A DNA stretch of 64,000 bases from Bacillus_BA songklensis (GCF_042649685.1 NZ_JBHRZT010000073.1:372001-436000), one strand, 5' to 3'. Positions 7,910-15,945 are shown, counted from the stretch's first letter. A program made the numbers and translations. Notes: a model not told the origin generated them from the sequence alone.

Positions 7910-9159
7910 TTACCGTGATTGGTCTTGGGTTTGTTGGGTTGACAACGGCTTTAGGGTTTAGCGATAAAGGGTACAATGTTTATGGCTATGATATTGATCA
8001 AAAGAAGAAAGAGCAGTTAAGAAAAGGAAATATTCCCTTTTATGAACCTTATCTTGATGAGAAACTAAATCAGCACTTAAACAAAAGCTTTACGATTGTT
8101 GATGATTTACAGGAAGCTGTAAACAATAGTGAAATTATCTTTCTTTGTGTAGGAACTCCGAGCAAAATTGATGGGAGTGCGTATTTAGGCTATATTTTGG
8201 ATGCGATTAATAGTGTAACTGCCCATCTAAAAAAGCCGGATTTTAAAGTATTGGTGCTTAAGTCCACTATTCCTCCATCCACCACAAGCGAAAGTATTAA
8301 ACCGTATATAGAAAAGCTGGGTTTTGAGGTTGGCGTAGATATTGGCTTAACCAATAATCCTGAATTTTTAAGAGAAGGATATGCTTGGGACGATTTTATG
8401 AATCCAGATCGAATTGTCATCGGTCAGGAAGAAGATAAAAGCGGACAGATAGTAGAAAAAATTTATCAACTGTTTAATGCCCCCATTTATCGGGTTACGT
8501 TAAATACTGCTGAATTTATTAAGTATTTATCTAACACCCTGTTGGCAACTCTCATTAGTTTCGCTAATGAACAGTCATTAATCGCCAGATCCATAGGAGA
8601 TATTGATATAAAAAAAGCCTTTCAAGTTTTGCATCTCGATAAAAGATGGGTTGGCACCCCGGCTAATATGACCTCATATGTTTACCCCGGTTGTGGATTT
8701 GGCGGCTATTGCCTTCCTAAAGATACGATGGCCTTAGTTAGTCAGTCATTAAAGAACGCTTACTCGCCAGAACTATTAAAAAGCACCTTAAAAGTAAATG
8801 AAATCATTAAAGAATTTGTTGTTAGTGATGTAGCAGGAAGAGCAGAGGAGAAAGACAATATAGGAATTCTCGGTTTAGCATTCAAGCCAAATTCAAATGA
8901 TATAAGGGATACACCGGCAAAAGCAATCATTGAATGCTTGATACAAAGAGGATACAAAAATATTATCGCTTATGATCCTATGGCAGTGGAAGAGTTTAAA
9001 GAGGCATATGATCTTCCCATTGAATATTCTTCTAACTTACAATCACTGCTATCGAGAGTAAATCATGTTGTTGTTTTAACAGCGTGGGATGAATTTATAA
9101 AAAATGAAGAGTCCATTAAAAAGAAGAATGTTTTCGACTATCGCTATATATACAATTAG
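7906..9159 (+). CDS. UDP-glucose/GDP-mannose dehydrogenase family protein
   Basis: It oxidises a nucleotide hexose at C6 to a uronic acid with two NAD+. The N-terminal dinucleotide fold is 'GLGFVGL' at residues 5-11, and 'NNPEFLREGYAWDDF' is the family signature. The catalytic cysteine is Cys269 in 'GCGFGGYCLPKD', and 'PNSNDIRDTPA' is the C-terminal hinge signature. The TTG start at 7906 overlaps the TGA of the upstream gene (ATTGA) and has AAGGAGGAG in front. The 417-aa length is normal. UDP-glucose is the likelier substrate given the decarboxylase-like neighbour. A deleted second copy lies at 13582-13829. Confidence 0.86.
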   Translation: MITVIGLGFVGLTTALGFSDKGYNVYGYDIDQKKKEQLRKGNIPFYEPYLDEKLNQHLNKSFTIVDDLQEAVNNSEIIFLCVGTPSKIDGSAYLGYILDAINSVTAHLKKPDFKVLVLKSTIPPSTTSESIKPYIEKLGFEVGVDIGLTNNPEFLREGYAWDDFMNPDRIVIGQEEDKSGQIVEKIYQLFNAPIYRVTLNTAEFIKYLSNTLLATLISFANEQSLIARSIGDIDIKKAFQVLHLDKRWVGTPANMTSYVYPGCGFGGYCLPKDTMALVSQSLKNAYSPELLKSTLKVNEIIKEFVVSDVAGRAEEKDNIGILGLAFKPNSNDIRDTPAKAIIECLIQRGYKNIIAYDPMAVEEFKEAYDLPIEYSSNLQSLLSRVNHVVVLTAWDEFIKNEESIKKKNVFDYRYIYN

Positions 9160-9242
9160 TTAACGATTTGGCATGAAGATTCAATCTTATCTCACCAGTA
9201 TGGTCGTCAATGAGAAACGAATAGTGAAGTTAATAGATGTGG

Positions 9243-9268
9243 AAATCGCCTAAAGCAAGGCGATTTTT
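9243..9268 (+). terminator. Rho-independent terminator after the sugar-dehydrogenase operon
   Basis: AAATCGCCT (9243-9251) pairs with AGGCGATTT (9258-9266), followed by a short T run. Confidence 0.75.
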
Positions 9269-9284
9269 CACATAGATATACCAT

Positions 9285-9493
9285 ATATATGAATCCACAT
9301 AAATAAATGGACATGGATAAAGAGCATCCATGTCCATTTATTTACGCATAAGGCTTTGCCAATCTACCTTACGGTCTCTTGGCAAAGCCTTATATGAGAA
9401 CCTTTTTCGCTTATTCAAGATGAGAAAATCAAAAGAGATAGAAGAGAATAAAAGGCGAAGTTTGATGTTAAAAAATTAAGGCGGATTTATATA
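9285..9493 (+). repeat. R1-family structured repeat, long copy 1
   Basis: The element starts with a diverged TATATGAATCCACATAAA and ends GCGGATTTATATA. Hairpin 1 is AAATGGACATGGA/TCCATGTCCATTT. Hairpin 2 is ATAAGGCTTTGCCA/TGGCAAAGCCTTAT with an apical ACC-TTAC-GGT. A downstream arm of about 100 bp includes 'TTATTCAAGATGA' and 'TGATGTTAAAAAA'. There is no coding capacity. It lies between the ugd terminator and the GT8 array. Confidence 0.8.
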
Positions 9494-9513
9494 ATATAGT
9501 CATGTTAGATTAA

Positions 9514-10286
9514 TTAATTTTCTTGTTCCCATAGAGAAGAATTTAGATATTTTAAGTATTCTTGCTTAAATGGATGCTCTGAATTCCATGGTTTCTTCGC
9601 ACTAGTGAAATGAATAATAGCCGGGTTATCAATGTGAAGCCTTTCCATACATTCAGTTGTGTAATTCCATTTAGGGTCCAGTTCGAGCCATTTATCATGT
9701 AGAATAGCATTTAATGCATCTTGATCCATGTAGTCAATTTTTGCAGGGTTATCTTTTGTATATTGGATCACTTGCACTGGTATATCATTTTCTCTCCACT
9801 TTTGTAAATTGATTAACAAGACACCGGCATTAAAATAACTGGATTTTTTAGGTATTGATAGACTTTTTTTCTTTTTTTCGTAATACCTTCCTCGGTTGCG
9901 GCTAGGAAATAGTCATCAATATTTATATTCCATAATGTTGATATGTCCTCTTTTACGATAAGGTCGCAGTCAAGATACAGTACTTTCGTAATATCCTCGC
10001 TCAATAGGTCCGGAATGATAATCCGATAATATGCTTCTTTACTGCCGTGCAAGAGTTTACCTTTTTCCAAAGAATTAAAAAGATTATCATCAACGGTGAT
10101 GAATCTGGCCTGTAAATTAAACCTTCCTACCACTCTTTCAAGTTTACATTTATTTTCACTGGAGATATTTGCCTAAATAATAAAGATATGGATATCGGTT
10201 TTATTGTCCAGATTCTCTAATAATGAATGTAACATGACTCCCAAGTGTTTAGCATAACCATCACTCGATGCCGTCACAATGTACAT
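9514..10286 (-). pseudogene. GT8 glycosyltransferase, tandem copy 1 (broken)
   Basis: This is a full-length relative of the three intact GT8 genes to its right, but disabled twice. A GAG-to-TAG change near codon 38 stops the protein ('FII*ANIS'). A frameshift in the T/C-rich tract near 9865-9880 (the coding 'KKKRKK' region) separates the DxD domain from the C-terminal half. It retains 'LYLDCDLIVKEDIS' and the C-terminal 'DQDALNAILHDKW'. The start context (GAGGTGATTCAAC-ATG) matches the other copies. It is probably non-functional. Confidence 0.8.
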
Positions 10287-10319
10287 GTTGAATCACCTCA
10301 ATGATTTGTGTTAGTCATG

Positions 10320-11120
10320 TTAGATTGATTCATTTTCTTGTTCCCATAGAGAAGAACTTAGATACTTAAAGTATTCTTTCTTAAATGGATGCTCTGAATT
10401 CCATGGTTTATCCGCACCAGCGAAATGAATAATAGCCGGGTTTTCAATGTGAATCCTTCTCTTACTTTCATTTGTGTAATTCCATTTGGGGTCCAGCTTG
10501 AGCCACTTATCATGTAGAATAGCATTTAATGCATCTTGATCCATGTAGTCAATTTTTGTAGGGTTATCTTTAATATATTGGATCACTTGTATTGGTATAT
10601 TATTTTCTCTCCACTTTTGTAAATTGATTAACAAGACACCGGCATTAAAATAACTGGATTTTTTAGGTATTGATAGAGTTTTTTTTCTTTTTTTCTTAAT
10701 ACCTTCCTCGGTTGCGGCTAGGAAATAGTCATCAATATTTATATTCCATAATGTTGATATGTCTTCTTCTACGATAAGATCGCAGTCAAGATACAGTACT
10801 TTCGTAATATCCTTACTCAATAGGTCTGGAATGATAATCCGATAATATGCTTCTTTACTGCCGTAACAGAGTTTACTGCCGAACCAGAAAATACCTGTGT
10901 CAAAAGAATTAAAAAGATTGTCATCAACGGTGATAAATTTAGCCTGTAGATTAAACCTTTCTACAATTCTTTCAAGTTTACATTTATTTTCACTAGAGAT
11001 ATTTGCCTCAATAATAAAGATATGGGTATCGGTTTTGTTGTCCAGATTCTCTAATAATGAATGTAACATGACTCCCATGTGTTGGGCATAACCATCACTC
11101 GATGCGGTCACAATGTACAT
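10320..11120 (-). CDS. Glycosyltransferase family 8, tandem copy 2
   Basis: A 266-aa retaining GT8 enzyme (GspA/LgtC-like fold). 'MYIVTASSDGYAQHMGVMLHSL' starts the protein. The metal/NDP-sugar DxD motif 'YLDCDLIVEEDIS' lies near residue 111, 'YFNAGVLLINLQKWR' in the middle, and 'IIHFAGADKPW' supplies the C-terminal His/Trp signature. Compared with copies 3 and 4 it has five extra residues before 'GSKEAYYR'. The ribosome-binding site is GAGGTGA. It probably forms a transcription unit with copy 1, separated by 33 bp. It would add a hexose from UDP-sugar to a glycan; the exact acceptor is unknown. Confidence 0.83.
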   Translation of the reverse strand: MYIVTASSDGYAQHMGVMLHSLLENLDNKTDTHIFIIEANISSENKCKLERIVERFNLQAKFITVDDNLFNSFDTGIFWFGSKLCYGSKEAYYRIIIPDLLSKDITKVLYLDCDLIVEEDISTLWNINIDDYFLAATEEGIKKKRKKTLSIPKKSSYFNAGVLLINLQKWRENNIPIQVIQYIKDNPTKIDYMDQDALNAILHDKWLKLDPKWNYTNESKRRIHIENPAIIHFAGADKPWNSEHPFKKEYFKYLSSSLWEQENESI

Positions 11121-11188
11121 GTTGAATCACCTCAATGATTTGTGTTAGTCATATATTATGTAAGTTGATAATAATGTGATTGTGTGTT

Positions 11189-11200
11189 CTCCTATAGGAG
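11189..11200 (-). promoter_or_regulatory. 12-bp palindrome upstream of GT8 pair 1-2
   Basis: The perfect palindrome CTCCTATAGGAG lies about 70 bp upstream of the start of GT8 copy 2 and recurs at 13331-13342 upstream of copy 4, within about 100 bp of conserved sequence. It could be an operator or simply part of a duplicated upstream region. Confidence 0.35.
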
Positions 11201-11227
11201 GAATGTAAGACAAACGGTGCTGCAACA

Positions 11228-11386
11228 ATGAAGCTTTGTTTTCATGATCAGTTGTACGAATGGATGACTCCAGATGCTTTTGTCGTTTGGATGGAAAAAG
11301 TGATACCCCACACGATTCCATTGGAGCATTCGCCTGTGACGAAGGCTATGTCTTTTCACGTGATTGATTTACAAGGTACTATTTAG
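11228..11386 (+). CDS. Short hypothetical protein or gene fragment
   Basis: A 52-codon frame from ATG 11228 to TAG 11384 ('MKLCFHDQLYEWMTPDAFV' ... 'VIDLQGTI'). It resembles protein sequence, but I do not recognise it. It begins just after the duplicated upstream block, at a point where the second copy of that block diverges. It may be a fragment of a larger gene or mobile element; there is no clear ribosome-binding site. Confidence 0.25.
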   Translation: MKLCFHDQLYEWMTPDAFVVWMEKVIPHTIPLEHSPVTKAMSFHVIDLQGTI

Positions 11387-11427
11387 AATAAATTATCATC
11401 AATTTTGCTGTATAAAATAGAAAAGAA

Positions 11428-11513
11428 GAGGGTGTCCCAATTTTAGGGACACCCTCCTGCAATGAACCGTCATTAAAACTCCAAGAAAATCAAGGATCTC
11501 GGTGACGGTTCAT
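11428..11513 (-). repeat. R2-family hairpin repeat (reverse orientation)
   Basis: GAGGGTGTCCC...GGGACACCCTC forms a first hairpin (11428-11456). A second is formed by TGAACCGTCA at 11463 and TGACGGTTCA ending at 11512. On the minus strand it reads GATGAACCGTCA...TGACGGTTCATTGCAGGAGGGTGTCCC, nearly the same as the copy at 51890-51955. It could act as a terminator. Confidence 0.6.
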
Positions 11514-11589
11514 CACAGAAAAATAGATTATTGTCATTCCCTGAAGGCTTTTGAGTCGGCCCCTTCATTTTTTAACCTCCGTCATCGAT

Positions 11590-11650
11590 CTTTCTTCTAT
11601 TTGCGCTTTTCTGTTTTTCATCTTGAACGAGCTTACAAAGATCTTCGTAT
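11590..11650 (-). repeat. R1-family 3' module fragment (reverse orientation)
   Basis: On the minus strand this reads ATACGAAGATCTTTGTAAGC-TCGTTCAAGATGAAAAACAG-AAAAGCGCAAATAGAAG, the same as the downstream arm of the R1 copy at 28602-28807. The hairpins and terminal repeats are absent. A sister fragment lies at 52041-52096. Confidence 0.6.
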
Positions 11651-11657
11651 CGTCATG

Positions 11658-12443
11658 TTAGATTGATTCATTTTCTTGTTCCCATAGAGAAGAACTTAGA
11701 TACTTAAAGTATTCTTTCTTAAATGGATGCTCTGAATTCCATGGTTTCTTCGCACTAGTGAAATGAATAATAGCCGGGTTATCAATGTGAATCTTTCCCT
11801 TATTCTCAGTTGTGTAATTCCATTTAGGGTCCAGTTCGAGCCACTTATCATGCAGAATAGCATTTAATCCATCTTGATCCCTGTATTCAATTTTTGTAGG
11901 GTTATCTTTAATATATTGGATCACTTGTGTTGACATATTATGTTCTCTCCACTTTTGCAAATTGATTAACAAGACACCGGCATTAAAATAACTGGATTTT
12001 TTAGGCATTGATAGACTTCTTTTCTTTTTTTTCTTAATGCCTAACTCCTCGACCGCAGCTAGGAAATAGTCATCAATATTTATATTCCATAATGTTGATA
12101 TGTCCTCTTTTACGATAAGATCACAGTCAAGATACAGTACTTTCGTAATATCCTTACTCAATAGGTCCGGAATGATAATCCGATAATATGCTTCTTTACT
12201 GCCGTACCAGTGTTTACCTTTTTCCAAAGAATTAAAAAGATTGTCATCAACGGTGATAAAGTTGGCCTGTAAATTAAACCTTCCTACAATTCTTTCAAGT
12301 TTGGATTTATTTTCACTAGAGATATTTGCTTCGATAATAAAGATATGGGTATCGGTTTTGTTGTCCAGATTTTCTAGTAATGAATGTAACATTACTCCCA
12401 AGTGTTTAGCATAATCATCGCTCGATGCGGTCACAATGTACAT
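11658..12443 (-). CDS. Glycosyltransferase family 8, tandem copy 3
   Basis: 261 aa, with the DxD motif as 'YLDCDLIV' (Asp106-Cys-Asp108), 'YFNAGVLLINLQKWR' and 'IIHFTSAKKPWNSEHPF'. It differs from its sisters mainly at residues 70-82 ('FNSLEKGKHWYGS'), around 'EYRDQDGLN' and around 'TTENKGKIH', all of which lie near the active-site mouth in GT8 folds (inferred from the family). A 33-bp spacer nearly identical to that between copies 1 and 2 separates it from copy 4. A poly-lysine 'KKKKKRS' tract marks the slippage-prone region broken in copy 1. Confidence 0.83.
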   Translation of the reverse strand: MYIVTASSDDYAKHLGVMLHSLLENLDNKTDTHIFIIEANISSENKSKLERIVGRFNLQANFITVDDNLFNSLEKGKHWYGSKEAYYRIIIPDLLSKDITKVLYLDCDLIVKEDISTLWNINIDDYFLAAVEELGIKKKKKRSLSMPKKSSYFNAGVLLINLQKWREHNMSTQVIQYIKDNPTKIEYRDQDGLNAILHDKWLELDPKWNYTTENKGKIHIDNPAIIHFTSAKKPWNSEHPFKKEYFKYLSSSLWEQENESI

Positions 12444-12476
12444 GTTGAATCACCTCAATGATTTGTGTTAGTCATG

Positions 12477-13262
12477 TTAGATTAATTCATTTTCTTGTTC
12501 CCATAGAGAAGAACTTAGATATTTAAAGTATTCTTGCTTAAATGGATGCTCTGAATTCCATGGTTTATTCCGGCCGGTGAAATGAATAATAGCCGGGTTA
12601 TCAATATGAAGCCTGTTCCGAATATCAGTTGTGTAATTCCATTTAGGGTCCAGTTCGAGCCACTTATCATGTAAAATGGCATTTAGTCCATCTTGATCCA
12701 TTATTTTTATTTTTGTAGGGTTATCTCTTATATATTGGATCACTTGTGTTAAGATATTATGTTCTCTCCACTTTTGTAAATTGATTAACAAGACACCGGC
12801 ATTAAAATAGCCAAACTTTTTAGGTATTGATAGAGTTTTTTTTCTTTTTTTCTTAACACCTAATTCCTCGACCGCAGCTAAGAAATAGTCATCAATATTT
12901 ATATTCCATAATGTTGATATGTCTTCTTTTACGATAAGATCACAGTCAAGATACAGTGCTTTCGTAATATCCCCCCTCAATAGGTCCGGAATGATAATCC
13001 GATAATATGTTTCTTTACCGATATAACTGATTTTACGGTTTTCAAAAGAGTGAAAAAAATCATCGTCAATCGTGATAAATTCAGCCTGTAAATTAAACCT
13101 TCCTACAACTCTTTGAAGTTTACATTTATTTTCACTAGAGATATTTCCCTCAATAATAAAGATATAGGTATCGGTTTTGTTGTCCAGATTTTCTAGTAAT
13201 GAATGTAGCATTACTCCCAAGTGTTTAGCATAACCATCACTCGATGCCGTTACAATGTACAT
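12477..13262 (-). CDS. Glycosyltransferase family 8, tandem copy 4
   Basis: 261 aa, the most divergent copy at residues 66-85 ('DDDFFHSFENRKISYIGK' in place of the 'GSKEAYY' type). It still carries 'YLDCDLIVKEDISTLW', 'YFNAGVLLINL' and 'IIHFTGRNKPWNSEHPF'. The start ATG 13262 has GAGGTGA at good spacing. It is the promoter-proximal gene of the second pair, so it is probably transcribed with copy 3. Acceptor is unknown. Confidence 0.83.
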   Translation of the reverse strand: MYIVTASSDGYAKHLGVMLHSLLENLDNKTDTYIFIIEGNISSENKCKLQRVVGRFNLQAEFITIDDDFFHSFENRKISYIGKETYYRIIIPDLLRGDITKALYLDCDLIVKEDISTLWNINIDDYFLAAVEELGVKKKRKKTLSIPKKFGYFNAGVLLINLQKWREHNILTQVIQYIRDNPTKIKIMDQDGLNAILHDKWLELDPKWNYTTDIRNRLHIDNPAIIHFTGRNKPWNSEHPFKQEYFKYLSSSLWEQENELI

Positions 13263-13330
13263 TTTGAGTCACCTCAATCATTTGTGTTAGTCATATATTA
13301 TGTAGGTAAATATTAATGTGATTGTGTGTT

Positions 13331-13342
13331 CTCCTATAGGAG
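13331..13342 (-). promoter_or_regulatory. 12-bp palindrome upstream of GT8 pair 3-4
   Basis: A second instance of CTCCTATAGGAG at the same place relative to a GT8 start as 11189-11200, within a duplicated block of about 110 bp (13263-13375). Confidence 0.35.
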
Positions 13343-13455
13343 GAACGTAAGACAAACGATGCTGCAACAATGAAGCATATCTAAACCTTCCTACAGGCTA
13401 ATTCAAACAAGTGATTTCAAGTTTGCGGGAGGCAGGAGTTTATTACTTCCCAATC

Positions 13456-13498
13456 AAATCAAACAGCGTCGCTTTAATAGGGACGCTGTTTGATTTAA
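13456..13498. terminator. Strong hairpin, probable terminator
   Basis: AATCAAACAGCGTC pairs with GACGCTGTTTGATT across a short 'GCTTTAATAGG' loop. It lies in a gene-free stretch between the GT8 array and the remnant of a sugar dehydrogenase. The following sequence (13501 on) repeats 4735-4806. Confidence 0.6.
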
Positions 13499-13581
13499 TC
13501 TATTAAAATGGGCATTTGATGTATGATTATTGTCCAATCAGTTTTAGGAATTAACAATATACTATTAAAGGAGAATTAATT

Positions 13582-13829
13582 GATATAAAAAGCTTTTCAA
13601 GTTTTGAATCTCGATAAAAGATGGTTTGGTACTCCGGCTAATATGACCTCATGTGTTTACCCTGGTTATAGAAGAGTTTAAAGCGGTATATGACTTTCTA
13701 TTGAACATTCTCCCAGCTTACAATCACTGCTATCGAGAGTAAATCATGTTGTTATTTTAACAGCGTGAGGTGAATGTATAAAAAACGAAGAATCCATTAA
13801 AAAGAAGAATGTTTTATATATACAATTAG
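13582..13829 (+). pseudogene. Remnant of a second UDP-sugar dehydrogenase gene
   Basis: The bases align with two parts of the intact dehydrogenase gene (7906-9159). The first matches about 8605-8695 ('GATATAAAAA' ... 'TTTACCCTGGTT'). The second matches about 8990-9159 ('GAAGAGTTTAAAG' ... 'TACAATTAG'). About 300 bp in between is deleted, including the catalytic cysteine codon, and the frame is broken (for example GCGTGA for GCGTGGGAT). It is non-functional. Confidence 0.85.
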
Positions 13830-13913
13830 TTAACTAATTGTAATTACGAGGCCCCGATTGGAAGACGCAAAAAGACTGAATAAATGTTCTTTCTTTGAAA
13901 GGAGTATAAGAAA

Positions 13914-14618
13914 ATGGTTTCTATTGTATGTTGTTCAATGCGACAGAACTTTATGGAAAATGTGTTTCAAAACTATGAAAGACAAGCTTGGAAGGAAAAA
14001 GAGCTTATCATTATTTTAAACAAGGATAATATGGATATTACGAAATGGGAAGAAAGGGCAAAACAATCCCAAGGAGTATCCGTGTATCAATTATCGGAAG
14101 AGGTCACTTTAGGTGAGTGTTTAAATTACGGAATTGAAAAAGCAAAGTACGATTTTATTGCGAAATTTGATGATGACGATTACTATGCTCCTCATTATCT
14201 TGCACAGTCAATGGAGGCCTTAGAGGAGATGAATGCAGATATAGTTGGGAAAAGGACGGTCTATATGTACTTTGAAAATTTGCGAACACTCGCAATACAC
14301 AGACCAGGTAATGAAAATATGTTCGTGGAAGGAGAATTAATGGGAGCTACATTGTTATTCAAGAAGGAAATCAGTGAACAAGTCAGGTTTCGCCATAAAA
14401 ATAAAGGGGAAGATAGTACTTTTTTAAGAAAGTGCAGAACAAAAGGATATAGAATGTATTCAACAGACAAGTGCCATTATGCATGCTTAAGAGCATCAAC
14501 ACCGGAGCATCATACTTGGCGTAAAGGTACTAAAAGTCTTCTAAAAAACTCTTCTATCGTTTGCGAAACGGACGACTATAAATCTCTCGTTCAGTGTACG
14601 AGTGCGGATAGTGAGTGA
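13914..14618 (+). CDS. Glycosyltransferase family 2 (GT-A)
   Basis: A 234-aa GT-A enzyme starting 'MVSIVCCSMRQNFMENVFQN'. The nucleotide-sugar/metal motif 'AKFDDDDYYAPHYL' lies near residues 83-96 and 'GATLLFKKEI' and 'EDSTFLRKC' follow in the acceptor half. The ribosome-binding site is GAAAGGAG, 9 bases before ATG 13914. It has no membrane segment. It stands alone, followed by the short R1 element. It is probably an inverting transferase for the island's glycan. Confidence 0.78.
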   Translation: MVSIVCCSMRQNFMENVFQNYERQAWKEKELIIILNKDNMDITKWEERAKQSQGVSVYQLSEEVTLGECLNYGIEKAKYDFIAKFDDDDYYAPHYLAQSMEALEEMNADIVGKRTVYMYFENLRTLAIHRPGNENMFVEGELMGATLLFKKEISEQVRFRHKNKGEDSTFLRKCRTKGYRMYSTDKCHYACLRASTPEHHTWRKGTKSLLKNSSIVCETDDYKSLVQCTSADSE

Positions 14619-14629
14619 TGGATTACCTA

Positions 14630-14737
14630 ATATAAATCCACATAAATCATTGAACATGAGCAAAAAGCGCTCTCATGTTCAATGATTTACGCATGAGCGT
14701 TTTTTGCTCATGTCAAATTCTTTATGTGGATTTATAT
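14630..14737 (+). repeat. R1-family element, complete short copy with perfect terminal inverted repeats
   Basis: A 108-bp element with 17-bp perfect terminal inverted repeats ATATAAATCCACATAAA and TTTATGTGGATTTATAT. Hairpin 1 is a 17-bp perfect stem (AAATCATTGAACATGAG). Hairpin 2 is CATGAGC/GCTCATG with a T-rich loop. There are no open frames. This architecture resembles a miniature inverted-repeat element, and the hairpins could also terminate the GT2 transcript. Confidence 0.8.
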
Positions 14738-14829
14738 ATTAAGGTTAAATAATGAAAAAAATAATTTGAACTTTTGTCATTGTTAAGCATATGTATAAAA
14801 GTGACAATTTAGAGAAAGAAGGTGTGAAA

Positions 14830-15501
14830 ATGGATGTATTTTTAAAAGGAACGGTAGTGGATCTAAGAGTACCAAATATAGAGAATGATATTATACAAGG
14901 TGACTGGCATACATGGTTTAATAATGATGAAGTAACAAAATATCTCCATCAAGGGGTATATCCTAACACACGTGAAAATCAAATGAAATATGTGACAGAT
15001 GCATTAAACAGGAAAGATTGGATCATGTTATCAATCATTGACAAGAAAACAGAGGAAATGTGTGGTGTGGTTTCATTAAAGGATATAGATTTAATTAACA
15101 GAGTAGCCGAGGTTTCTCTAGTAATGGGAAATAAAATATATACCCCTGGCGCACCTTTTGAAGCAATCGCAATGATGACAGAATACGGCTTTCAAAAATT
15201 AAATCTAAATAGGATACAGGCTGGACAAATTGAAGGATTGTGGCAATGGGTAAATCAATTAACTCTGCTTGGCTATAAAATAGAAGGGCTTTTAAGGCAG
15301 CCGCTTATTAGATACGGTAAAAAACATGATGCTGTTAGAATGGCTATTCTATCGGAAGATTTTTACACCATACTAGAATCAAGAAAAGGAAAATACTTAA
15401 CAGATAATATGATGAAACTCCTAAAGCAGCGGAAAGACATTAATTTAATCAAAGAGTTTAAAGTTCTGATTGGAAAATTTTATGATGAAAATTATAATTG
15501 A
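14830..15501 (+). CDS. GNAT-family N-acetyltransferase
   Basis: 223 aa; the N-terminal 150 residues follow the GNAT fold ('LKGTVVDLRVPNIEND', 'MCGVVSLKDIDLINRVAEV', 'MMTEYGFQKLNLNRIQAG'). The C-terminus ends with a Lys-rich extension of about 40 residues not typical of the family. ATG 14830 is favoured by AGAAGG before it. A PseH-type step (acetylation of the 4-amino group of the altrosamine intermediate) is needed for pseudaminic acid and no other PseH candidate is in the pse operon, so this may be it. That assignment is inference. Confidence 0.65.
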   Translation: MDVFLKGTVVDLRVPNIENDIIQGDWHTWFNNDEVTKYLHQGVYPNTRENQMKYVTDALNRKDWIMLSIIDKKTEEMCGVVSLKDIDLINRVAEVSLVMGNKIYTPGAPFEAIAMMTEYGFQKLNLNRIQAGQIEGLWQWVNQLTLLGYKIEGLLRQPLIRYGKKHDAVRMAILSEDFYTILESRKGKYLTDNMMKLLKQRKDINLIKEFKVLIGKFYDENYN

Positions 15502-15646
15502 TTTTTTACTAAAGAGAAACTTATAAGATTAGGGGCCGGTACTGTCCCATTCTGACTGACTTACGGAATTTTTAATGAAAAGGTCGACCTTCTTATCCTG
15601 CAGTTAAGGATGTGATGAATTTTATAGCATAGACAGATAGGGAATG

Positions 15647-15714
15647 AATCTCAAAGTAAATGAGTTATTGGTAATAGAAGAGAAAAATAAATACATTGCA
15701 AAGGATGGGTATGA
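15647..15714 (+). pseudogene. 3' end remnant of an fkbH gene
   Basis: The sequence 'TCAAAGTAAATGAGTTATTG' ... 'AGAAAAATAAATACATTGCA' matches the last 75 bp of the intact fkbH gene (32885-32959) with a small deletion. Like the intact pair, it runs straight into an acp start. It shows that this acp once followed an fkbH gene. Confidence 0.75.
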
Positions 15715-15945
15715 ATGATCCTAGAGAAGTTACAGGAAATATTTAGGGATATACTAGATAATGAGGAGTTAGTTATTACTGAACATACAACACGTGACGA
15801 TTTTGAAGGATGGGACTCTTTAGCTACGGTAAGTATTATCGTTGCTGTGAGTGAAGAATTTAATATAAATATTGGTGTGGATGAGGTAGAAAAGTTTAAA
15901 AATGTAAAATCCATTGTTAATTTGATTAAATCTAAGATGGAATAA
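15715..15945 (+). CDS. Acyl carrier protein
   Basis: A 76-aa ACP with the phosphopantetheine site Ser35 in 'EGWDSLATV'. Acidic helices and length fit the family. The start ATG 15715 follows AAGGATGGG. Together with FkbH-type enzymes such carriers hold a glyceryl unit derived from 1,3-bisphosphoglycerate. The VOC gene follows after 16 bp. Its first 24 codons are nearly the same as those of the truncated copy at 32960, but this copy is intact. It is probably the only working carrier for the FkbH at 31179. Confidence 0.85.
   Translation: MILEKLQEIFRDILDNEELVITEHTTRDDFEGWDSLATVSIIVAVSEEFNINIGVDEVEKFKNVKSIVNLIKSKME

Noticed and set aside
9243..9493. R1 copies read as CRISPR-like arrays or ordinary terminators only
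   Set aside because: There are no regularly spaced identical repeats or spacers, and the terminal repeats and second hairpin go beyond a plain terminator.
11228..11386. Transposase fragment
   Set aside because: The 52 residues show no recognisable transposase motif, so I record it only as an unknown short frame.
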